From NCBI RefSeq assembly GCF_000512205.2, contig NZ_CP006644.1, positions 4,912,501 to 4,976,500 on the forward strand: a DNA stretch of 64,000 nucleotides, given 5' to 3'. The notes beneath the pieces are model-generated. The model searched no databases, had not been told where the DNA came from, and was given only the letters and a program-made list of their open reading frames with translations. Source of the stretch: Sphingomonas sanxanigenens DSM 19645 = NX02. Its GTDB lineage: Bacteria > Pseudomonadota > Alphaproteobacteria > Sphingomonadales > Sphingomonadaceae. Both the position numbers and the translations under genes were made by a program. Shown piece by piece: positions 26,042 through 34,160 of this stretch; the first letter of the stretch is position 1, and each line of letters begins with the position of its first letter.

Positions 26042-26506
26042 TCAGCGCGCCGCCGCGGGCCCCAGATCCTCCCATCCGACCAACCGGTCGACCAGCACCA
26101 TGCCGGGCGAGACGCCGAAATGCCCATAGCCTTCCAGCGGCTTGCGGTTCATGTCGGTCGCCGTCCGCCCGACGAAGCGCAGCCGATAGACATGACTGCG
26201 CTGCGGCTTGAAATCGACGGGGAGGACGCTGTCCTTGTCCATCGACAGCCAGACGCGATGGGGCCGCCCCTCCAGATCGGCGAGCGACGTCGCGCCCTCA
26301 TGAAAGGACGAGCCCTCGAACTGGTTGACCCAAACGCCGGCAATCTCGCGCGGCGGGTCGAACGCCTCGCACGCGCGGGCGCCGATATAGGTGTGGATCG
26401 TGTAGGCGCCCTGCTTTTCCTTTACGAAGCAGCGCGCTTCTTTCGGGGCCTGCGGTGGCGGCGCAGCGGCCTGCAGCATCAAAATCGGCAAGGCGAACAG
26501 CATCAT
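26042..26506 (-). CDS. hypothetical exported protein, 154 residues
   Basis: N-terminal signal-like stretch MMLFALPILMLQAAAPPPQA, then a soluble domain with two cysteines (EARCFVKE, ARACEAF) and a beta-rich look (KPQRSHVYRLRFVGRTATDM). ATG at 26506 is close to a GGGGAGAG ribosome-binding region. I do not recognise the family. It is one of two small minus-strand genes that separate the intact GGDEF gene from the GGDEF fragment at 26530. Confidence 0.6.
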   Translation of the reverse strand: MMLFALPILMLQAAAPPPQAPKEARCFVKEKQGAYTIHTYIGARACEAFDPPREIAGVWVNQFEGSSFHEGATSLADLEGRPHRVWLSMDKDSVLPVDFKPQRSHVYRLRFVGRTATDMNRKPLEGYGHFGVSPGMVLVDRLVGWEDLGPAAAR

Positions 26507-26529
26507 AGCGTCTCTCCCCGCCGCCGATC

Positions 26530-26640
26530 GTGGCGAAAGAAGCGAGTGCTGACAATGTGATCGACCTCGACCATATGCTCATCGAAGCCGACCGGCTGAT
26601 GTATTTGGAGAAGGCTGCAAGGCCAGTGCAGCGACAGTGA
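26530..26640 (+). pseudogene. remnant of a second GGDEF gene (C-terminal end only)
   Basis: One plus-strand frame reads VAKEASADNVIDLDHMLIEA followed by DRLMYLEKAARPVQRQ and a TGA at 26638-26640. This lines up with the end of the intact cyclase, DDLDHWLVEADRRMYAEKAARRMQRH: 17 or so of the last 25 residues match and both end in a stop at the same place. Upstream of about 26530 no GGDEF homology remains, and the frame has no start. It is therefore a truncated paralogue end rather than a gene. Confidence 0.75.
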
Positions 26641-26833
26641 GCGGCGCCTAGCCCTCTTCCCTCGGGGGAGAAGGTCGGGTGAGGAGGAACCGCGCCTGGG
26701 GTAACGGCTTCGGCAAGCCGGCTCCGGCGTGCAGGGCGACAAGGCCTTACGCTCTGTGCGACTGCCGCCCCCGAAGGGAAGGGGGCCGCGGCGGCGAGGG
26801 CTGTCTTCGATTCAGCCGCCCCCGCCCCTCAGC

Positions 26834-27253
26834 TCAATCCGTCAGCGCCGCTGGGACCTTGCCGCCGTTACGAGCCAGCTCGCGCATCACCTGCTTGTGC
26901 AGCCAGATGTTCATCTCTGCCGACCCATCCTTGGCGCCGGCATAGCCCAGCTCGGTCGCGAGTTCCTTGCGGTTGGCGAGGCTCGAATCGAGATCGAGCA
27001 GCATCATCAGATCGACGATGGAAACCTTGTAGTTGGATTTGGGGCTGCCCTTGTCCAACCAGATCTGGTGCAGCACCGCCTCGACATCGACCGGCTGTGC
27101 GGGCGCCGACGCTGGAACAGGGGCCGCCGCCGGCTTGGGCGCCGCGGCGGCGGGTGGCGGCGCGACTGCGGGCTTCGCCGCGGGTGCAGGGGCCTTGGCA
27201 GGCTCGGCCTTCTTGCCGAAAATGACATCCCTGATCTTTCCGAATACGCTCAT
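26834..27253 (-). CDS. DUF3597-domain protein
   Basis: 139 residues. MSVFGKIRDVIFGKKAEPAK opens at the ATG at 27253 (the frame continues to 27292). A long Ala/Pro/Lys linker (residues 17-65) leads to a C-terminal DUF3597 domain of about 75 residues (VDVEAVLHQIWLDKG, LMMLLDLDSSLANRKELATELGY, MNIWLHKQVMREL). The domain is small and helical and its function is unknown to me; the pattern of a short N-terminal helix, linker and domain is typical. Monocistronic. Confidence 0.82.
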   Translation of the reverse strand: MSVFGKIRDVIFGKKAEPAKAPAPAAKPAVAPPPAAAAPKPAAAPVPASAPAQPVDVEAVLHQIWLDKGSPKSNYKVSIVDLMMLLDLDSSLANRKELATELGYAGAKDGSAEMNIWLHKQVMRELARNGGKVPAALTD

Positions 27254-27339
27254 TGGATCATCCTCACGGGCTGGAACAGCTCGGCCGACCAACGCCTCGC
27301 CGCCCGCGAAGGTCCGCCGATGTCAGAAAGGATCTGCCC

Positions 27340-27639
27340 TCACCCCAGCAGATGCACCGCCAGCCACACCGTCGGCTGGTCCGTCGCCGTCCATGTCACC
27401 CAATGCTTCACACCGCCGGGCACCAGCATATGATCGCCGGGCGCAAGCGCGCGTTCCGCCTCCCCCTCGACCAGTACCCGCGCCGCGCCGGAGACGATCA
27501 TCACCCACTCGTCATGCGCCTGCACATAGGGCTGGTCCGGCGGGGTGACGTGGCCGTGCGAAACGATCCGCTCGATCAGCACGTCCGGGCGGCTGAGCAG
27601 CGCCTCGAAGCGTTCCGCCTCGCCGCCCGCCGGCGTCAT
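27340..27639 (-). CDS. small cupin-domain protein
   Basis: 99 residues, a single cupin barrel: HDEWVMIVSGAARVLVEGEA covers the first motif and PGDHMLVPGGVKHWVTW the second, with His at the metal positions. Such proteins bind a metal and have various roles. Its ATG at 27639 overlaps the stop of the upstream oligopeptidase by 4 nt, so both are made from one transcript. The link between the two functions is not evident. Confidence 0.8.
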   Translation of the reverse strand: MTPAGGEAERFEALLSRPDVLIERIVSHGHVTPPDQPYVQAHDEWVMIVSGAARVLVEGEAERALAPGDHMLVPGGVKHWVTWTATDQPTVWLAVHLLG

Positions 27640-29696
27640 CCGGCGGCCTTGCCCGACTGCCAGAGCAGGAAGGCGAACTCCTCGGCGGTCTCACGCAGCG
27701 AGTCGAAACGCCCGGACTTGCCGCCGTGGCCGGCGCCCATGTTGGTCTTGAGCAGCAGGACATTGTCGTCGGTCTTGGTGGCGCGCAGCCTGGCGGTCCA
27801 CTTCGCCGGTTCCCAATAGGTCACGCGCGGATCGTTGAGGCCGCCGGTGATCAGCATCGGCGGATAGGGCTGCGCCCTGACATTGTCGTAGGGCGAATAG
27901 CTGCGGATCAGCGCGAAGGCGTCCGCATCCTCGATCGGATTGCCCCATTCGGGCCATTCGCCGGGGGTCAGCGGCAGATCGGGGTCGAGCATCGTGTTGA
28001 CGACGTCGACAAAGGGGACGTGCGCGACCACCGCGCCCCACAGGTCGGGGTCGGAATTGACCACCGCGCCCATCAGCTCGCCGCCCGCCGACCCGCCCGA
28101 GGCGGTGATGCGGCCCTTGGCGGTATAGCCGCGCTCGATCAGCGCCTTCGCGACATCGACGAAATCGTTGAAGGTGTTGGTGCGCTTTTCCAGCTTGCCA
28201 TCGAGATACCATTGCTGGCCGAGATCGTCGCCGCCGCGGATATGGGCGATCGCATAGGCGAAGCCGCGATCGACGAGCGAGAGCCGTGCGGTGGAGAAGC
28301 CCGGCGGGATCGCATAGCCATAGGCGCCATAGGCATAGAGGTGCAGCGGCTGCGTGCCGTCACGCTTGAAATCGCGGCCGTGGACGATCGAGACCGGGAT
28401 CATCGTGCCGTCGCGCGCCGCGATCTCGATGCGTTCGGTGACATAGGCCGACGCATCATAGCCCGAGGGAATTTCCTGGACCTTGAGCACGGTCTGGGCC
28501 GCGGTCGCGACGTCATAGTCGACCACCGTATCGGGGGTGACCATCGACTCGTAGGAGAGGCGAAGCGTGTCGACCTTGTATTCGGGATTCTCATCCAGCC
28601 CGGCGACATAGCTCGCCTCGGGGAATGTGATGCGCTTCGGCGGGCCGCCCGCATAGTCGCGCAGCTCGATCTGATCGAGGCCCTTCTCGCGGCCCTCGAC
28701 GACGTAGAAATCGGCGAAGGTCGAGACATCGGTCAGGTAGAAATCGCGCGAGGGCGCGATCAGCTCGGTCCATTCGCCGGGCCTCTCGACGGGGGCGGTA
28801 ACGAGGCGGAAATTGGTATCGGTGTCGTTGGTGCGGATGAAGAGGGTGCCGTCATGCTCCTCCACCTCATATTCCACGCCCGGCACGCGCGCGCGCACCA
28901 GCACCGGTTCGGCCATGGGATCGGTGGCGGGCAGCAACCGCACCTCGCTCGTCACATTGTCGCCGGTCGCAACGAGGATCCACTTGCGCGAGTGGGTCAT
29001 GCCGACGCCGGCCTGGAAGCCGTCGTCCGGCTCCTCATAGATCACGACATCGTCGGCGGCGTCGGTGCCCAGCCGGTGCAGCTTGATCGTATCGATCCGC
29101 CAATTGTCGTTGACCTCGCCATAGAGCAGCGACCGGTTGTCCTCAGCCCAGACGATGCCGCCCAGCGTGCCCTCGATCTCGTCGCGCAGCATCTCGCCGG
29201 TCGTGAGGTCGCGGATGCGGATGGTGTAGCGTTCGGAGCCGTCATCATCGACCGAGAAGGCGAGCAGCCGGTCGTCGGCGGTCACGTCCATCGCGCCGAG
29301 CTGGAAATAGTCCTTGCCCTCGGCGAGCACGGTCTCGTCGAGCATGAGTTCGTCGGGGCCGCCCGCCACCGGGCGCCGCCACCATTTGCGATATTGCGCG
29401 CCGATCTCGAACGAGCGCCAGTAGAGATAGTCGCCATCCTTGGCGGGAACGCTGGCATCGTCTTCCTTGATACGGCCCTTCATCTCCTGGAACAGGGTCT
29501 CGATCAGCGGCTGGTGCGGCGCCATCGCGCCCTCGAACCAGTCGTTCTCGGCTTTCAGGTAGGCGAGGATCTCCTCATCCTTGACGTCGGGATAGCCGGG
29601 GTCGCGCAGCCAGGCATAGTCGTCGATCCAGCGCACGCCGTGCCGTTCATTGGTCTGCGGCTTGATGGCGGCGACGGGCGGCTTGGCATCGGTCAT
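27636..29696 (-). CDS. S9 family peptidase, oligopeptidase B-like
   Basis: Serine oligopeptidase of 686 residues. An N-terminal beta-propeller domain limits access to short peptides. The C-terminal alpha/beta-hydrolase domain carries the nucleophile in ASGGSAGGELMG, Asp in GLNDPRVTYWEPAKW and His in GAGHGGKSGR. Oligopeptidase B cleaves after Lys/Arg; the conserved acidic residues for that preference were not traced, so it could be another S9A member. ATG at 29696. Divergent from the aminopeptidase P gene (97 bp between starts), so two peptide-degrading enzymes share a promoter region. Confidence 0.88.
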   Translation of the reverse strand: MTDAKPPVAAIKPQTNERHGVRWIDDYAWLRDPGYPDVKDEEILAYLKAENDWFEGAMAPHQPLIETLFQEMKGRIKEDDASVPAKDGDYLYWRSFEIGAQYRKWWRRPVAGGPDELMLDETVLAEGKDYFQLGAMDVTADDRLLAFSVDDDGSERYTIRIRDLTTGEMLRDEIEGTLGGIVWAEDNRSLLYGEVNDNWRIDTIKLHRLGTDAADDVVIYEEPDDGFQAGVGMTHSRKWILVATGDNVTSEVRLLPATDPMAEPVLVRARVPGVEYEVEEHDGTLFIRTNDTDTNFRLVTAPVERPGEWTELIAPSRDFYLTDVSTFADFYVVEGREKGLDQIELRDYAGGPPKRITFPEASYVAGLDENPEYKVDTLRLSYESMVTPDTVVDYDVATAAQTVLKVQEIPSGYDASAYVTERIEIAARDGTMIPVSIVHGRDFKRDGTQPLHLYAYGAYGYAIPPGFSTARLSLVDRGFAYAIAHIRGGDDLGQQWYLDGKLEKRTNTFNDFVDVAKALIERGYTAKGRITASGGSAGGELMGAVVNSDPDLWGAVVAHVPFVDVVNTMLDPDLPLTPGEWPEWGNPIEDADAFALIRSYSPYDNVRAQPYPPMLITGGLNDPRVTYWEPAKWTARLRATKTDDNVLLLKTNMGAGHGGKSGRFDSLRETAEEFAFLLWQSGKAAG

Positions 29697-29793
29697 GAAG
29701 GCGCTTTCCGGAGGAGGACAGGGGCGCGGGCCGCTGGTCTCAGGACGAGCACGGCCCTATGTTGGGCGCCATATCTGGATACGGGAAGTGTGT

Positions 29794-31587
29794 ATGTCCA
29801 CCCATGAGGCGCGCCTGAAGGCGCTGCGCGAACAGTTGCTGCGTGACCGGCTCGACGGCTTCGTCGTGCCGCTGACCGATGAGCATATGAGCGAATATGT
29901 CGGCGCCTATGCGCAGCGGCTCGCCTGGCTCACCGGCTTCCAGGGCTCGGCGGGCGCGGCGGTGGTGCTGCCCGAGGCGGCGGCGATCTTCACCGATGGC
30001 CGCTATACCTTGCAAGTGCGCGAGCAGGTCGACGGCAATCACTGGGCCTATGTCGGCGTGCCTGAAACGAGCATTTCTGACTGGCTGGCGGAGCATGCCG
30101 CCGATGGCGCGCGCATCGGCTACGACCCCTGGCTGCACACTAGCGACTGGGTGGCGCAGGCGACCAGGGCGCTCGCCGCCAAGGGCGCGACCCTGGTCGC
30201 GGTGACCGCCAACCCGATCGACAAGGTGTGGGCGGACCAGCCCGAGCCCTCCGACGCGAAGCTCAGCGTCCAGCCCGACGAACTCGCCGGCAAGAGCTCG
30301 GCCGAGAAGCGCCACGAGATCGCCGAATGGCTGGTCGCGCACAAGGCCGAGGCGGCAGTGCTCTCCGCGCTCGATTCGATCGCCTGGGCGTTCAACGTGC
30401 GCGGGCAGGACGTGGATCGCACGCCGGTGGCGCTTGCCTATGCGATCGTCCATGCCGATGCGACCGCCGACCTGTTCGTCTCGACCGAGAAGGTCGATGA
30501 CGAGGTGGCGCTGCACCTCGGCAACGGCGTGCGGCTGATGGATCGCGACGCGTTCGAGACCGGGCTCGAACGGCTGGCGGGCAAGCGCGTCGCGGTCGAT
30601 CCCGAGCGCGCGGTCGCCGCCATCTTCGAGACGCTCGACAAGGCGGGCGCGACGGTGCTGGCATTGCGCGATCCCGCGGTGCTCGCCAAGGCGATCAAGA
30701 ACCCGGCGGAGATCGCCGGCCACAAGGCGGCGCAGGCGCGCGACGGCGCCGCGCTCAGCCGTTTCCTCCACTGGCTGTCGGTCGAGGCGCCCAAGGGCGG
30801 CGTCGACGAGCTCAAGGCCGCCGACACGCTCCGCGCCTTCCGCGAGGAGACCGGGCTGCTGCGCGACCTGTCGTTCGACACCATCTCGGCAGCGGGCCCG
30901 CACGCCGCGATCCCACACTATCGCGTCGACGAGTCGAGCAACCTGCCGCTGGAGATGGACCGCATCTTCCTGATCGATTCGGGCGGCCAGTTCGCCGACG
31001 GCACCACCGACGTGACCCGAACGGTGATCGTCGGGACCCCGACCGCGGAGATGAAGGACCGTTTCACCCGCGTGCTCAAGGGCCATATCGCGATCGCCAC
31101 CGCGGTGTTCCCCGAAGGCACCAATGGCGGCCAGATCGATGGCTTCGCACGGCAATATCTGTGGGCGGCGGGGCTCGATTATGCGCATGGCACGGGGCAT
31201 GGCGTCGGCGCCTTCCTGTCGGTGCACGAAGGCCCGCAGCGCATCGCCAAGCCGAGCTATCCGGGCGGCGGCCCTTCCGAACCGCTGCGCGCCGGCATGT
31301 TCCTCTCGAACGAGCCCGGCTACTACAAGGCGGGCGACTATGGCATCCGCATCGAGAATCTGGTGCTGGTGGAAAAGCGCGAAATCCCCGGCGGCGAGCA
31401 GACCATGCTGGGGTTCGAGACGCTGACCTTCGCGCCGATCGACCGCGCGCTCATCGAGGTGGGGCTGCTGAGCCCGGCGGAGCGGGCGTGGCTGAACGAC
31501 TATCATGCGCAGGTGCTGGCGCTGATCGGGCCGCAGCTCGAGGGTGAAGCGAAGGCCTGGCTGGAAGGGGCGTGCAAGGCGCTCTGA
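29794..31587 (+). CDS. Xaa-Pro aminopeptidase (aminopeptidase P, M24B)
   Basis: Removes N-terminal residues next to proline. 597 residues, the long eukaryotic-like form: two creatinase N-terminal domains and a C-terminal pita-bread domain. Metal ligands are visible: Asp in IDSGGQFADGTTDVTRTV, His in GTGHGVGAFLSVHEGP, Glu in SNEPGYY and Glu in IRIENLVLV. The frame opens at 29650, but the ATG at 29794 follows GGGAAG and matches the family start MSTHEARLKALREQL. A strong hairpin at 31601-31627 follows the stop. Confidence 0.93.
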   Translation: MSTHEARLKALREQLLRDRLDGFVVPLTDEHMSEYVGAYAQRLAWLTGFQGSAGAAVVLPEAAAIFTDGRYTLQVREQVDGNHWAYVGVPETSISDWLAEHAADGARIGYDPWLHTSDWVAQATRALAAKGATLVAVTANPIDKVWADQPEPSDAKLSVQPDELAGKSSAEKRHEIAEWLVAHKAEAAVLSALDSIAWAFNVRGQDVDRTPVALAYAIVHADATADLFVSTEKVDDEVALHLGNGVRLMDRDAFETGLERLAGKRVAVDPERAVAAIFETLDKAGATVLALRDPAVLAKAIKNPAEIAGHKAAQARDGAALSRFLHWLSVEAPKGGVDELKAADTLRAFREETGLLRDLSFDTISAAGPHAAIPHYRVDESSNLPLEMDRIFLIDSGGQFADGTTDVTRTVIVGTPTAEMKDRFTRVLKGHIAIATAVFPEGTNGGQIDGFARQYLWAAGLDYAHGTGHGVGAFLSVHEGPQRIAKPSYPGGGPSEPLRAGMFLSNEPGYYKAGDYGIRIENLVLVEKREIPGGEQTMLGFETLTFAPIDRALIEVGLLSPAERAWLNDYHAQVLALIGPQLEGEAKAWLEGACKAL

Positions 31588-31600
31588 GGTTTGGCGATTT

Positions 31601-31627
31601 TCCTCCCCGAGCTCTGCTCGGGGAGGA
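31601..31627. terminator. perfect 12-bp-arm hairpin after the aminopeptidase P gene
   Basis: TCCTCCCCGAGC pairs perfectly with GCTCGGGGAGGA around a 3-nt loop (TCT), 13 bp after the stop. No T-run follows, so it may end transcription weakly, protect the 3' end, or be a member of a dispersed hairpin family (see 37536, 43189, 2733). Confidence 0.7.
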
Positions 31628-31663
31628 GAGTTGCTGACTTCGATGGGGCTCGGCGCAGAACAG

Positions 31664-31776
31664 GCTGCGCTCTCGCGCCGCGCGCTCGCTGTGCGAGCGC
31701 AACCCCTCATCCAACGTCGCCTAATTCGCTGCGCTCATCAGGCTTCGTATCCTTCTCCCCCAAGGGGAGAAGGTTT
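31664..31776 (+). repeat. copy A of a ~113-bp dispersed repeat
   Basis: About 92% identical (by eye) to the reverse complement of 34014-34127. It contains internal palindromes: GCGCTCGC..GCGAGCGC and CTTCTCCCCC..GGGGAGAAG. It ends directly at the gshA stop codon (31777-31779). With copy B it forms an inverted pair around gshA-rsmE. Confidence 0.88.
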
Positions 31777-33147
31777 TTAGAAGCTCATTTCGTCGTAGAC
31801 GCGCGAGAGGTCGCCGGCCCACACGCCATGATAGCGTTCCAGCAGCACTTCGGCGGGCACCTTGCCGCTCGCGACCACTTCGCGCAGCGGATCGAGGAAG
31901 CCGTTCTCGCTGTCTCCCGCGCCGTTCAGCCGCGCGCGCGCGGTGAGGCCGGCGCCGGCGATCTCGAGGATCCGCGGTGCGAGGTCACGGAGCCTGCCGC
32001 CGGGGATCGGCGCGTCGAGGCCGAGCTTCGGCACCGAATCGCGCAGCACCTGCCGCTCTTCCAGCGTCCAGTGCTTCACCTCGTCCCACGCCGCATCGAG
32101 CGCGGTCTGGTCGTAAAGCAACCCCACCCACAGCGCCGGCAGCGCGCAGATGCGGCTCCACGGGCCGCCATCGGCGCCGCGCATTTCGAGGAAGCTCTTC
32201 ATCCGCACCTCGGGGAAGGCGGTGGAGAGGTGATCGGACCAGTCCGAAAGCAGCGGCCTCTCGCCCGGCAGCGCGGGCAGCCGGCCTTCGAGGAAGTCGC
32301 GGAAGCTCTGCCCGGCGGCGTCGATATATTTGCCGTCGCGGAAGACGAAATACATCGGCACGTCGAGCGCATAGTCGCGATAGCGCTCGTAACCGAAGCC
32401 GTCCTCGAACACGAAGGGCAGCATGCCGGTGCGCGCCGGATCGGTATCCGACCAGATGTGGCTGCGATAGCTGAGGAAACCGTTGGGCTTGCCTTCGAGG
32501 AAGGGCGAATTGGCGAAGAGCGCGGTCGCCAGCGGTTGCAGCGCGAGGCCGACGCGGAACTTCTTCGCCATGTCCGCCTCGCTCGCATAGTCGAGGTTGA
32601 CCTGGATGGTGCAGGTGCGCAGCATCATGTCGAGGCCGAGGGTGCCGACGCGCGGCATGTGGCGCAGCATGATGTCGTAGCGGCCCTTGGGCATGATCGG
32701 CAGTTCGGCGCGGGTCTTGTCCGGCCACAGGCCGAGGCCGAGGATGCCGAAGCCGAGCCTGTCGCCGATCTCCTTGACCTGCTTCAGATGGCGGCCGGTT
32801 TCGGCGCAGGTCTCGTGCAGATTGTCGAGCGGCGCGCCCGACAGCTCGAGCTGGCCGGCGGGCTCGAGGCTGACATTGCCGTCCGGCCCGGAGAGCGCGA
32901 TGATGTTCTCGCCCTCATAGATCGGCTCCCACCCGAACTTGGTGAGCGCGATCAGCAGCGCGTGGATGCCGCCCGGTTCCTCATAGCTGGGGGCGCGATG
33001 GTCGGCCTTCCAGTAGACGAATTTCTCATGCTCGGTGCCGATCCGCCACGCGGATTCGGGCTTCTCTCCCTTCGCGAAGACACGAAGCAGATCGTCGATA
33101 TCCTCGACGACAGGGTCTTTTTCCGTGGAAACCGTCCGCGTGCTCAT
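31777..33147 (-). CDS. gshA: glutamate-cysteine ligase (plant/alphaproteobacterial type)
   Basis: Joins glutamate and cysteine, the rate-limiting step of glutathione synthesis in the cytoplasm. 456 residues, normal for the plant-type enzyme. Family text is strong: RIGTEHEKFVY at the N-terminus (Glu ligands of the active site), VSLEPAGQLELSGAPL, the substrate-binding MLRTCTIQVNLDYASE and the Arg-rich MKSFLEMRGADGGPW. The start ATG at 33147 matches family alignments as remembered. rsmE lies 72 bp upstream on the same strand, so they are probably co-transcribed. Confidence 0.96.
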   Translation of the reverse strand: MSTRTVSTEKDPVVEDIDDLLRVFAKGEKPESAWRIGTEHEKFVYWKADHRAPSYEEPGGIHALLIALTKFGWEPIYEGENIIALSGPDGNVSLEPAGQLELSGAPLDNLHETCAETGRHLKQVKEIGDRLGFGILGLGLWPDKTRAELPIMPKGRYDIMLRHMPRVGTLGLDMMLRTCTIQVNLDYASEADMAKKFRVGLALQPLATALFANSPFLEGKPNGFLSYRSHIWSDTDPARTGMLPFVFEDGFGYERYRDYALDVPMYFVFRDGKYIDAAGQSFRDFLEGRLPALPGERPLLSDWSDHLSTAFPEVRMKSFLEMRGADGGPWSRICALPALWVGLLYDQTALDAAWDEVKHWTLEERQVLRDSVPKLGLDAPIPGGRLRDLAPRILEIAGAGLTARARLNGAGDSENGFLDPLREVVASGKVPAEVLLERYHGVWAGDLSRVYDEMSF

Positions 33148-33219
33148 GGCGGGCCTCTAGCGAGCGTTTTGGGGCTACGCCAGTAGCATTAGGCGACCTA
33201 TCTCTTGATCCGATGGAGC

Positions 33220-33972
33220 TTATCCGTTCGCCCAGTCGCCATTGACCGACATCCAAACCGCCGTCGCGGCGATCGCCGCGGTCTCGGCGCGCAGGATACG
33301 CGGGCCCAGCGAGACGGCGACGGCGCCCGCGGTCGCGCGGATGCGCTCGCGCTCGCCATCCTCGAACCCGCCCTCGGGGCCGATCAGCAAAGCCGCCGGC
33401 CCGCCATGCGCGCGCACCGCCTGCGCGATCGGCACCCCGCCCTGCTCGTCGGCGAAGAACAGCGCGCGATCGGCGGGCCAGCCATCGAGCAGCGCGTCGA
33501 GCGCCACCGGCTCGGCCAGTTCAGGCAGGCTGGTGCGGTCGCATTGCTCCGCCGCCTCGATCGCGGCGCTGCGCAACCGGTCGGCCTTGAACTTGTCGAT
33601 CACGGTGCGGCGGGTGACCACCGGCTGGATCCGCGCCACGCCCAGTTCGCAGGCCTTCTCGAAGACCAGATCGATGCGGCCGCGCTTGAGCGGCGCGGGC
33701 AGCAGCCAGAAATCGGGCACCGTCTCGCGCGGGCGGAGATGATCGGAGACCGTCAGCAACAGATCGCGTTTGCCGGCGGCGGCACCGATCGCCAGCCATT
33801 CGCCGCTGCGATCGTCGAACAGCTTCACCGGATCGCCATCGCCCACGCGCATCACCGTGCGCAGATAATGCGCCGGCGCCCCCTCGATACGCAGCTGCGC
33901 GCCTTCACGGAGCGGCTCGTCGACGAACAGGCGCGGGGTAGAGCGCGGCGGCCAGGCGGGGGTGGCAGGCAT
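33220..33972 (-). CDS. rsmE: 16S rRNA (uracil-1498-N3)-methyltransferase RsmE
   Basis: Methylates U1498 of 16S rRNA with SAM. 250 residues: an N-terminal PUA-like domain (LRIEGAPAHYLRTVMRVGDGD) and a C-terminal SPOUT knot domain with GPEGGFEDGE and LGPRILRAETAAIAA, both hallmarks of RsmE. Start ATG at 33972. Co-directional with gshA; the pair is bracketed by inverted repeat copies at 31664 and 34014. Confidence 0.95.
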   Translation of the reverse strand: MPATPAWPPRSTPRLFVDEPLREGAQLRIEGAPAHYLRTVMRVGDGDPVKLFDDRSGEWLAIGAAAGKRDLLLTVSDHLRPRETVPDFWLLPAPLKRGRIDLVFEKACELGVARIQPVVTRRTVIDKFKADRLRSAAIEAAEQCDRTSLPELAEPVALDALLDGWPADRALFFADEQGGVPIAQAVRAHGGPAALLIGPEGGFEDGERERIRATAGAVAVSLGPRILRAETAAIAATAVWMSVNGDWANG

Positions 33973-34013
33973 GGCGCGATGCTTGCCGCGGCAAAGGCGG
34001 GAAGTCGACCACC

Positions 34014-34127
34014 AAACCTTCTCCCCTGGGGGGAGAAGGATACGCAGCCTTATGAGCGAAGCGAATCAGGCGAAGTTGGATGAGGGGTTGCGCTCGCGAA
34101 GCGAGCGCGCGGCGCGAGAGCGCCGCT
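34014..34127 (-). repeat. copy B of the ~113-bp dispersed repeat (inverted)
   Basis: Reverse complement of 31664-31776 with about nine differences over 113 bp. Lies between the rsmE start and the stop of the DNA ligase gene. Together the two copies enclose 2.2 kb (31777-34013). Confidence 0.88.
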
Positions 34128-34160
34128 CCCCACTCCGACCAGGGCCCCAAGGGCGAGGGT

